64,000 nt of DNA from Hoplostethus atlanticus (Eukaryota; Chordata; Actinopteri; Trachichthyiformes; Trachichthyidae), in contig JAXDDX010000050.1 of the NCBI GenBank assembly GCA_034670405.1, forward strand, positions 1,881,001 to 1,945,000, read 5' to 3'. A program made the position numbers and the translations under genes. Shown piece by piece: positions 51,362 through 62,600 of the stretch. Below the pieces are notes generated by a model. It saw only the letters and a list, made by a program, of their open reading frames with translations, ran no database searches and was not told the origin of the DNA. Position 1 is the stretch's first letter. Each line of letters begins with the position of its first letter.

Positions 51362-52090
51362 CACACACACCGCTCTGGAGGACTGTGCGGGAGTTCTGGC
51401 CGATGCTAGATGAGGAATGCGTCCCCTGTTGTGATCGTGGTCTTAACATGCTGTCAACATCTTGCGGAGGAACATGTTTTCTCATTTTGGTCATCTTTTG
51501 TGTTAAAATATATTATATCATCAACTTTCATAAAAAGTTTGAACAAACATGCAGCAATGAGACAAAAATGAAGCTTTTTGCATTGAAAAAAAAACACAGT
51601 TTAAGGGTTTCGTGTGCTTTAGGTATTTCCTTCAACATCAGTATGAAACATGAGTGAGACTCTATCACCAAATTAGGGCATTATTAGACTAGCGGGGTTT
51701 GGTTTAGTTTTACCTGCTATCTTCCTGTCATCAGTACCTGACATTCAATTGAACAGGAAAACAAGCAATAGTAAATACAAATGTAACACTAATAGTAAAT
51801 AGTAAATACTATAAACTGATGTCCATTTATATTTAACAACAGGTAGACTTTATGTGGCAAACCTGGTAGTTGAATATTGTTTAGCAATAGCATTCAATTC
51901 CACCTTCTAACGACAGATATCTTTAAAAAATTGTGCCCGTCTGTGATCGTGCATGCACACGCGTACGTGTGTGTTTATCTTCAATACTGCACTGTTGTAT
52001 TATTCATAGGTAACAGAATGTAACCTAGCATCTGAGACAGATGGTCTGGCATATGTTCCCCTACCCGACTGCTTCTTTGGACACAGCGCG

Positions 52091-52133
<43 letters not shown>

Positions 52134-52727
52134 AATCTAAAGCTTGGAGGCCCGGTGTTCCTCAGCATCCCAATAAGCCCATAATAAGAATGAGAGTGAC
52201 ATTGTGAGGATTAACATGGTGGCATGGTGGCGATACAGATGGGCCCTCAGCATGTCTCTAATGAATGGAGTCTGTAGAGCCAGTAGATCCGTCTGCTGTA
52301 TGTACAGTGATTTATACACTGTAGCTCCACTTAATGACTTGGCCTCAGTTCAGGTCCCACTAAGATAAGTGCCAGGTGATGACGTGAGGGCTCTGCGGGT
52401 GTGACACAGTTAGATCTGAACCCCTTAGCTCCCAGCAGGCATGCTCCCTGTGTGAGTTTCTCTACAGTCCACAGGGGACTGGGAGCTAGAAGGTGACACA
52501 TGGGGGGGGGGGGGGGGCAAGACCATGAACAACTGATGAAAAAAGAGAGGAGAGGCCCGTGGGCAGTTTTTCTAAGATGAAGAAGAAGAGAAGAAGAAGT
52601 GAGTGGAAAAGAAGTGGAAAAGTTTGCCCCGAGTTTCTGTACATTCCCATTCACCCTCGGAGTAGTGAGTGACTGGGACAGCGGTGGAGAAGGAGACAAG
52701 ATTCCTTTGTGGAGAGGAGAGCAGCAG

Positions 52728-52855
52728 CTACAGTAATCCGGTCTGGAGGTGGGTGGAGAGGAGAGGTAGCACAGAGACGGAGAGAGGCCAGAGAGAAAGG
52801 CCGGACCACCGTCGCACCCCGGAAGACCGCGTCCCCCCAAAGTAAGCCACCTGGG
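52728..52855 (-). CDS. crtac1: crtac1 terminal coding exon, CRTAC1-B-type hydrophobic C-terminus
   Basis: Completes an Ala codon and continues QVAYFGGTRSSGVRRW, SGLSLWPLSVSVLPLLSTHL and QTGLL to TAG at 52730-52728. The acceptor is CCCTGCAG. The start ACVAQVAYFGG matches the CRTAC1-B end as I recall it (ACVAQVAFLGG), as opposed to the glycosylated CRTAC1-A tail. The segment LSLWPLSVSVLPLLS is hydrophobic and could be membrane-associating. It is embedded in a longer unrelated reading frame. Confidence 0.8.
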
Positions 52856-54098
52856 CTGCAGGGAAAGAGGACAGCGAAAGGTTACAGGATAGCCTCTGCA
52901 TGTCTGGGGGCGGAGGGGGTTAGTCATGCAGACAGTGGGGTGCAGAGAGGGGACACAGTCAGAGGAATGTTAGCACCTCTAAGCCTTTACTCAAAACCAG
53001 ATTAATTAAGGCAGCTTAAGGCATCTCATTCTCCAGCAGTATTTGCTTTGTTCTCCTGAACTTGGTAATCCAGTTAAGTCTACCCTGACTCTGCCAGCAG
53101 CACTCACCCACGCAGGCTGACCCATCTTTGTTGGGCTCGAAGCCCTGGTTGCATCTCTTGTTGGCGCGACATTTATAGCTGCCGTACGTATTGGTGCAGA
53201 TGGGACGGTCGGGGGGGCACACAGAGGGGAACTGGGTACACTCGTCTTTATCTGGAGGGGGGGGGGGGGGGGGGGGGGGGGTAAGGGAGGCAGGGGAGAG
53301 GGAGAGGGAGGAGGGAGACTTTCCTTAAGAATGTTGAACATGAGGAAATGGGCATTAAAAGGTCAGACAGGTATGGAGGTGCATCTTCAGTATTTAGTAA
53401 ATCCTTTCCTTACCAGTGCATCGGCCGTTCTCATTCATGGCAAACCCATGGCCACACTGCAAGAGATAAAAAAAGAGGATATGAACTAGACTCTTAAAGT
53501 AAAACTGCATTTAAACTGATTTCCTACAGCACACAGCACAGTACCTCTATTTCCACAGTAGGAGTAGCTTCCTCCTCGTCTAGCGGATAGGAGATCTGCA
53601 GCACTGAGTTGATCTCTGAAGGCTCCAGAGGTCTGGCCACTGAACGACCATCTGGCCAGTACACCTCCACACTGGTGGCCACGTCCTTACCTGGTCAGAC
53701 ACACGCACACGGGAGAGCGTCCATATGTGTGGGAAAACAGCGAATGTGTCAGCTGAGCCTGCGTACTGCCGTCACCAACTTGCTCATTCTCTCACCCCAG
53801 CATCACCCCAGCATCACCCCAGCATCACCCCAGCATCCCCCTGCAGGCTTTGTTTCTATGGTGCCCTGGGGGCGGGAGGTTGCAGATGATCTCTACCTGC
53901 TCACACTTTTGGCTGGCTTTTAATTATGGGAGTGGGAGTGATGGGAAACAGAGTCTTGAAACCATGATAACATCTGTATTTCCATTAATTCTCAATAAAT
54001 GTTTCATGTTTCACATTTCAACTGATGGTTCATTCATGGGTTGTCATGAGTTTCCCTCATGAAGCTTTCTCTTTCCTCGTTTCTCTCACTTTCTCTCT

Positions 54099-54172
<74 letters not shown>

Positions 54173-57100
54173 GGTTCTCTCGTCTTCTCCCTCCATTAAC
54201 TATTTTAATCAGGCATAGAGAAAGCCCCTCTCTAGAGGGCCTCTCAAGACCTTAATTAAAGTGGCATTTCTAATGTAAACAGATCTTGAGTTACCTTGCC
54301 AGACTCTTGCCAGGCGCTCTACTCAGCAGGTGTGTCTCTGAAGAGCCAAAAGACATTTCACCTGTTCAGCACCCATATGACACCCTCTTAGCTAGTGGTA
54401 GGATGTGTGTCTCACATGTCCACCGGGAGCGATGCTCTTTGCGAGCATGGAGGTCTGTTCAGAGGCCACAATGGTGTGGAAACAGTTTGTTCCTTACAGC
54501 ATGTTATGAGTAATCAGGCATTGCAATTGTGTGTCTACAGAGTTGATGTGTGCTTGGACCTTCCTGATACAGAGCAGGCCCAGTATCCAGGGCCATGGAG
54601 CAGTGGTGGGTGGGCTGCCAGAGCTGGATGGCCACCAGCTGACTAGCCTGGGGGGGGGGGGGGGGGGGGTCTGAGACAGGGAGCTGGTTCCTAACAAGCC
54701 AGGCCGGCTTCCAGCTGCAACACCTGTCCCCCATCTCTCCCCCTTCCTCCCACAGACAGCTCGCTCTCCCATGGGCCTCAAATCAGGCAGGAGGTATTAA
54801 AGCAATGCTTTCCACATGGAGCTTTCACTTTCCTCCACTGGTACTCTCTGTAAGTCTTCATTCTGTCCCTTTCCATCTGTCTGTCTATCTGTCCTCTGGG
54901 GTGGCAGAGTGCATTTGTGGTTGGAAAGACGTCCCATACCCAAGAGGACACAGGTTTGATCTCTGCAACAGCCATGTGTCCTGTCAAAGTGTCCTTGAGC
55001 AAGGCAGTGAACCGTTACATACTCACTCACTGTAAGCCACTGGGAATTTAGGCATTTTAGGCAATTGTAAACAGAAACATGTCTAGCTTGGTCTCTGAAA
55101 ATGCTCCCCTATGGTAGCAGACCTACCAAGACCAAAGTGGGCGACGGGCTCCATCTCACACAGATACCCGGAGCCGCCGTCGATAATGCGTGTGTGTGGG
55201 CCGCTCTTCTTGGTGTACACCACCACCTTAGCTCCTCTGGCAAAGGCACCGAACTGGGTCCGGGGTATCACACGCAGCCACGAGTTAGTTGTACCCTGAG
55301 AGACAGAAGGAGAAAAGACAGGGTAACGTTGGGTTTGTTGGGATTAGACCGCCCATTGAATGCCAGACCCACATTAAGATTTCCAAAATATCGATGCACA
55401 CACACACCTGGTTGACTCTGTAAATGGAGAGCGGCTGTGCTGCACTCTCACCATGCGACACTAGCAGGTCCAGGCGACCGTCTCCATCAAAGTCTGTCAC
55501 TATGGCTCCTGGAGATCCACAACACACACGATGCAACGAAATAACTTCAGACTACATAATATCAGAGGACACTGGGCATCGTGTCTGAATAGTCATACTA
55601 CTTCTGTGAAAGAAGCCTGCTTGCTTTTAACACCAGCACGTGGAGCTCTGATGCCATCTGATGGTAGTATATAGGCACAGCAGATTCATTTGAAGCACGT
55701 TTGATAACACAGTTTGTATAGATGTGAGGCGTTGAGTAATCTATTGTTGATGTTGTGTTATCAGAGAATTGTTTGTTCTCGTCAGACTCACCAGTTCCTC
55801 GTCCCTCTGGCTCCGCTGCATCCCCGACGTTCAGTTCCTCTATCTGGGGGTCTCCATGCTCTCTCCTGGTTACTCTACCGCAGCATAACACATAACATAA
55901 CACAGCAGTTACTTATTACCATCAAAACAATACAGATATAGTCACTATAAAATATCACTTTTTAAAAGCTTGCTGCTGGTTATGTGCTGATCTTTGCTGC
56001 TGAACTCCAAACTCAGCTAAACATTGATTGGTTGTATTGAATGAATTAGCTTGAGCACAATAGTTGAGCTTGGTGTTCCACTGCCAGAAAGCAAAGTTCA
56101 TTTATCTGATCCATCTTCATATTAGATCATTTTAGAGACTCGAGCTCTGGACCAGTGACCCCCAGCAGACCAGCATCCTGTCCAACAGGACGGATCGTCC
56201 TCCAATAAACTGGCATTTGGGAATAGTCTCTGGGGCTCCATCTGATGAACTGACCCACCAGCTCATGGTAACATGTATCATTACTGCTACATCCTGTTCA
56301 GAAAAATATGCCAGATCAGATTTTCATTTAAACAGGATGGATTTATTCTAGTGCTAAGTTCTAATAACCGATATGTAGGAATATCATATATTGCATTTAG
56401 AGAACTGTATTCATTAATATTATCAAGAGAGGAAGCCAAACCAAAAGGAGACCTAAAACTGTCTTAATGAAAGATTCATTCATGTGTGGAGGAGGAGGCG
56501 GGGTGCCAGACTAGATAAGTATCCTTGCCTGGGAATTTCAAATTCTTCTCAGCTTCGCAGCTCAGTTTGAGAACATTAAATCAAGGCACAAGGCTAGTCC
56601 ATTAAGCTCATCATCAAGCTGCTATTAAAACGTACTATTATAGTACAGCGTGTGTGTGTGAGTATGTGGGTGTGTGTCTGTACGAGTGCTATCTGTGAGT
56701 GTGTACCTGAAGAGCCTGTTGGCAGAGGAGCCCCTGTAGGCAATGTTATTGAAGAAGACCTCCAGCTCATTGTCATTGTCAAAGTCTGCAGCAATGACGG
56801 TGCGGACCGGGGATGGCATGGAAAACTTCTGGGACGCTATGTCCTGCACAGGGGGAGCACACCAGGACATCAGCGAAGCACATACTGTTCTGCACACATG
56901 TATACACACCCAAATCCACAGACCTTCACATTTCACTGTGGAGGGAATAATACTTGAAATTAAATACCACATTTATAAACTGTGACATTAAAGTCTCTGG
57001 AGCCAGGTAAATATAACTCTGATCTCCTCTGGTCTCCATGTTGACCACACACTGCTTTTAATTGGCCATTGTGAATCAGTACTAGTATTGATTACTGTGT

Positions 57101-59635
57101 AGGTGTGTGGGCACATTTACATCAAATACAGGCTATACAGCATATAATAGTGCAGACAATAGCCTGCTGACTGCGGCTGCTGTATTTTTCCTGGTTTACT
57201 CTGATGTAATTCTGCTTTTTATTCATGTATTGTCTTTTATTGTTAACATTTTCCAATAAATAAATGTCCATTTCTGCTGCTCTCTATCACCAGTTGATAC
57301 AACACAATAGTGATTCAACCTATACGCAGTTCATGAAAGCTATTACAGGAACAGTGTACAGGAAATTATGTGTTTTACGTTTCCAGTATCAGCGACATCG
57401 GTTTGTTTGGAAGAAATGGAAGAAGAACTGGGTCGGTAGCATGAGCAGCAATGACTGAACAGACAAAGAAGAGATCGGTACCTACAGGAACTCAAACTTC
57501 ATCAAAAGAAAATCTAAGGACAAAGATGTCACAGTTTGATTGTGAAGTGATCTCTGGGAAGCGTGCTGAAAAAACACCAGGCTATAGTGCAAATTGGCTG
57601 GTGGACACACGGTGCAGGCTTTTGCACTGCCGTAGTGCAAGCTCTTGTCATTCCATCACAGGCACAAGAACAAGGGGGGCAGGGCGGCCTAGCGCCTACA
57701 GAGACCATCCTATAACCAGAAGGTCACGGGTTCAATCTCCACAACATGTCCATCAACAGCCATGTGTCCTGTCAAAGTGTCCTTGAGCAAGACATTGAGC
57801 CCACATCTGCTCACTCAGTGTAAGTCACTCTGGATGTGAGTGGAAGCTAAATGCATAAAACCTAAGAACAAAATGCCTTCTCGCATCTTCCAGCACCAGG
57901 GAAGCGGACCGCTGGGCAGCCCGGGATTTTGGACTGAGGGCATTTGCTGCAGCCGCATGCCCAAAGAGCCTCTGCGGCGGGGGGAGTTTTTTGCATGGGA
58001 AAGTAACGGATACCTCCTCGCTTCGGTGACGCGCTGATAAGTTGAGGAAGAGTTATAGAGCAGCCCTTCACTCCCTCCAGTATTTACTCCCTGTTTTAAT
58101 TATAAGGCTCATAAAGTTGCAGGGAGGGCTGCCCAGAGTGACCTTCTTCTACGCAGGTGAAGGAGAGGGGATGGCCAACTGAGGCCATGAGGCTGGAGGG
58201 AGGAAGGGGGGGTACATATAGGTGGATGAATGGATATGACATGAGGTGAAAGAACAGAGCAGAGAACTGCCCTGAGTAAGCAGAGGATGATGTGGAGCAT
58301 GGGTTCATATTAGGGCTGTCAAACGATTACAATTTTTAATCAGATTAATCACAGGGCCGCTGTGGATTAATTTAGATTAATCACGATTAATACCCATTCA
58401 TTATTAATTGTGTTTCATTTTGTGGGGGCAAAAAGACTCATGACAGAAGGCGATATATACACTTAACATGTGTTTTATTTAAACTATAGAACAGATATGG
58501 TGTCCAGATATCAAAATAAAGGGTGGTTTGGCGCAAGCCGGGCGTCGCCGAAGTACTTGCAGAGGAATCCCCGACTAATGTATGCTTCGCGTTGATGTGG
58601 TACTTTAAGCTGGAAGTGCTTCGGTGAAACGAAAACTCCTTCCTGCAGAGTGTGCAAACTACTTTATGTCGGTCGATTGTCCCGTCTTGGGTTTTTTTGT
58701 ACTCAAACTTCCCATCGAGAGGGCCAATATGTTGTTTAGAGTCGTCCATCTTTATCGAGTTGGTTCTGCTGCCAGATAGCGTTGGAGCACCAATCCGCGC
58801 CAGTGAGTGGAATTGTGGGATTTTGAGTCATTGTGCGCTGCGCATGTGTTAATTGCGCTAAAATTTGTAATCAAATTAATCATGCAAATTAATTAATCTG
58901 GATTAACGCGTTAATTTTGACAGCCCTAGTTCATATGATTCCGTTTTTGATAAATATGAGCTATGATTGGTCTAGTTGATATACAGTATATGTCATAGTG
59001 GAAAGTAACTATTTGGTATTTTAGTATTTTTAATCTGTACTTTTATTTTCGCTTGAGCAATTACTTTACTTCAATTACTTTAATAATGTACTCCTATTTT
59101 TACTTGACCAAGTTTTATCATAAGAAATTAGAGTAGTAGGTATAATGATATAGCATTTACAGTTCTTTTACTTGACCTCCCTCTATAACTCTACTTACTG
59201 TTCCATGAGTAAAAGTACTCTTACTCTTACTCAATACTTCTTCTTGAATTAAATATTTTACATCTATCTGTACATACATATATAAATATGTATGTATATG
59301 CATATGTATGTATGTGTGTGTGTGTGTGTGTGTGTGTGAATCTGTAAAACCTATTTCAAGGGAAACCTCGGCAATAGATTTTAATTAAAGCACAAACAGG
59401 CTTAATCGGCACTTTCCACCTCCCAGGCAAAGCTGCTGTTTCATCCCAATTTAATTAGCGGTTTACTGGAGTGATACAACAGCTTCATTACGGGGGTCAA
59501 AGGTCAACGCGGCTAGTGGGATTGTCAGCTTGTGTGTGGAGTGGGTCTTAAACGCGGTGTGGGTTTGTGATTTACCCATCTTCCTGAAAGAAAACATCAG
59601 ACAGCTAATTGAATTTGTCATTTGTCTTCTCTCTC

Positions 59636-59667
<32 letters not shown>

Positions 59668-62600
59668 CGTCACACACTGATGGAACTGTCTCTGGAGCAA
59701 ACATCACACATTAACCCCTTCTTTGACCCCCATAAAAATGTCTCCTCTGACGTTTATCTCTCCGCTAAAGGATGTGGTCACAGGTGCTTGCAGATAGATC
59801 ACTGAGCGTGAAAACCTCTGCAGATTTACACACAGCAGAGTCTGTCTCTGTCTTTGCTGCTATGCGTACCACACACACACATGCACGCAGACACACGGAA
59901 AACACACACCGCCGTCTATCTCACAGCAGTCACCGGTACAATCGTTGGTCGGGTAAATCACGATTTGTCCATCTGTAAATCTCACTCGATGCCCAAGTGA
60001 GTGTCGTTGACATGTGTGCTAATTCACTAGCATTGATAATCCTGTGATTCACAACGCTAATAGGTGAGCTTTGCTGTCTTTGCGCTGCGTGTTCGTTAGA
60101 CATCGATTCTGGCCCGAGGGAGGAGAAGAGAGAAGCACTCCCTCTCTCAAAGTCCATCAGTAGCTTTAAGTAAGCGCTATAAGTGCTAGTTAATTACAGT
60201 GCAGTGCTGGTTATAATAGGATGGCTGTTAGTCGTTCCAATCATTGGCTCCTTCTGCACACGTGGAATTGCTCGATAGCAGGAATCGCAATTTTCAAGAG
60301 GGAGTCTCGTACGTACCTTGAACCTCTGCTTGCGGTTGTTCAGCTGCATGTACAGGCGGTGTGGCCCGTTCCAATTGCCATAGACGATGTCCGTCTTGCC
60401 ATCGCGGTTGAAGTCAGCCAGAGCCACGCCTCTGCCATGCTGCATGGGGTCCTCCACACCTACGATAACATGTCACACCACAGACACATGATCTAGTACA
60501 CGTATTGGGGGTTTTGCACGAGATTCACACTGTTTTTTTCTGGAAATAACTCTGTTTATGTCACTTAAACTTGATTTTTTTTATCTCCTCTCCTTTGTCT
60601 CACCAGCCTGCTGAGCCACGTCAGTGAAAGTCCCATCTCCGTTGTTCCTAAAGAGGAAGTTGGAGCCGTACTCGTTGTCACAAAAGACATCGGACAGGGT
60701 TTGACTTACAATGGGCCCCACCACCACACCTCGCCCTCCTGCACAGAGACAGAAGAAGTGAGTGAAGAACAGAGATGAGACCCAGAGGTAAAGAGAAGAT
60801 GAGGTGGGTAAAGAGAGGGTGAGCAGAAGAGAAGGCACAAAAAAAGGAGAGAGAAGAATGAAAGAGGACAGGTTAGGAGAGAGAGAGAGAGAACAGAAAG
60901 AAGGAGAGCGATCAGGCTCCATAACAGAAGTGATGAGAGAGAGATCATTACTGTCTTTCCAGGCCATTTCCTCTAAGCAGGGCAGGTCTTTCTGCTGACA
61001 CAGACACTGAATACTACGGACCACACACACACACACACAGATAAATACACCTGGACCAAAGCACAAACAAATGCATGCACACACAAACACACCACACACT
61101 GAGAATTTCCTGCATTTACCGAAGACTTACAGTAATTCACTCTCTATAAAAAAAGATCGTCCTCTTTCCAATTCTGTGCCTGTTCAATTTCCACTCAGTA
61201 TCACCCCAGGATTTTCCAATGACGTTCTATAAAATAAAGTGCCTCACCAAAGTGTCTCATCTGAAACCAGTGGAGTCTAATTATGGAGTTGAGGAGGCTG
61301 TGATTGCCCTTCCAGTATGCAGAGTCAGTGCTGTGTGTCAGGACTATCCCCTGATTTACTGACCCGCTCTATCAGGCCAGACAAATATCACCAGCCCCCT
61401 ACGACCATAAACCACCAATGTCTCCTCCGAGACATGTAACCATTAGATATACAACTTCACTGACTATCCCTCTGCACTGATTAACAGCGGTTTGATGAGA
61501 AAGGCATCTACAGTGTATCATTCGCAGACAATCTCTGCGGGCTGACTCTGCCCCCTGGTGGCTAAGACGACATCCTACATGGAAAATCAATACATGACGA
61601 AGATTTTTAGCTGCAACCTGCAACTTGTGTGTTGTGTGTTGAATGTGTTGTGTTGGTTTACATCATCTATATCTCATTCCCATTGACATGAGTGATAACT
61701 CATCGGAATACCTCCAGGCTATGGTCAAGCCTTACACCCCCGCCCGACCACTTCGCTCTGCTGCCTCGAGGCGACTGGTTGCCCCGTCACTCAGAGGCCC
61801 CTACGCCCGATCTACACGGTCACGGCTGTTCTCTGTCCTGGCCCCACAGTGGTGGAATGAACTCCCCACTGTTGTCAAGACAGCAGATTCGCTGCCCATC
61901 TTTTCGCCGCAGGCTGAAAACCCACCTCTTCAAGAAACATTACCCTGACCCTTCCTCTTAGCACTTGCTTATTTGTTTCACTTATTTGTCTTAGCTCTTG
62001 TTTATTTGCTTCACTTATTTGTTTAAATTTCTATTGATGCCAAAGTCGCACTGACATGTGTGATGGCTCGTCAGACTCGGGAGTGAGTATCCTATTGATT
62101 GATGTCATTTAAGCCCCTCCCCCTTCCCTTTTGGGGGTTTTATTGTTGTTTCTTTTTATTCATCCAAAAGTCACAGTGAGAATGAGATAGCTCAATGAAC
62201 TGGTGATTTCATTTAAGCCCCTCCTCCTTTCCTAATTGGCTGTTTTTTGATCAGCTGTATCTATTGATTCTGAAGCCACATTGAGATGTGTGATGGCTCA
62301 CTCAACTGCAGTTGATTGGTAATGTCATTTAAGCCCCTCCCCCTTTCCAGATTGGGTGTGTTTTGACTATCTATTCATTCCAAAGTCACATTGACTGATG
62401 GCTTGCTGGACTTGGGAAAGAGAATCCTATTGATTAGCAATGTATTTAAGCCCCTCCTCCTTGACTGATCGGCTCCTTTTTGAGCATCTATATCTATTGA
62501 TTCTGAAACCAAGGCAATTGCCTAGAAATAGAAACAAAAGGGTGAAAGCACACATCGATAAGCACACATCAATGGGATAGGTGGTTTCATAGAGCCAAAA

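Larger units (their letters stand above)
45416..52727. other. intergenic region between golga7b and crtac1 (tail-to-tail)
   Basis: No exon recognised. It holds CT at 45595-45658, a probable interspersed repeat at 45835-46210, TG at 46391-46422, CA at 47777-47812, GA at 47978-48015, TG at 48780-48826, CA at 50029-50060, CA at 51321-51359, CA at 52095-52131 and G15 near 52503-52517. Part of the right end is presumably crtac1 3' UTR, but I could not fix its end. Confidence 0.6.
53691..55126 (-). other. crtac1 intron with microsatellite, G run and SINE
   Basis: A 1.4-kb intron. It contains an 11-bp repeat AGCATCACCCC (53799-53840), a CA tract (54101-54169), a G run (54650-54669) and a SINE (54897-55072). 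Confidence 0.8.
56844..60316 (-). other. crtac1 intron with hAT element and SINE
   Basis: A 3.5-kb intron containing a SINE (57674-57862), an hAT-like element (58311-58928), a possible regulatory block (59360-59515) and TG tracts at 59314-59338 and 59637-59659. Confidence 0.8.

Noticed and set aside
52331-52927. 198-codon minus-strand ORF as a separate gene
   Set aside because: It overlaps the crtac1 terminal exon in another frame, is Pro/Ser-rich low complexity, and resembles no family.
57451-57786. 111-codon plus-strand ORF in a crtac1 intron
   Set aside because: Its second half is SINE sequence and the first half has no recognisable domain.
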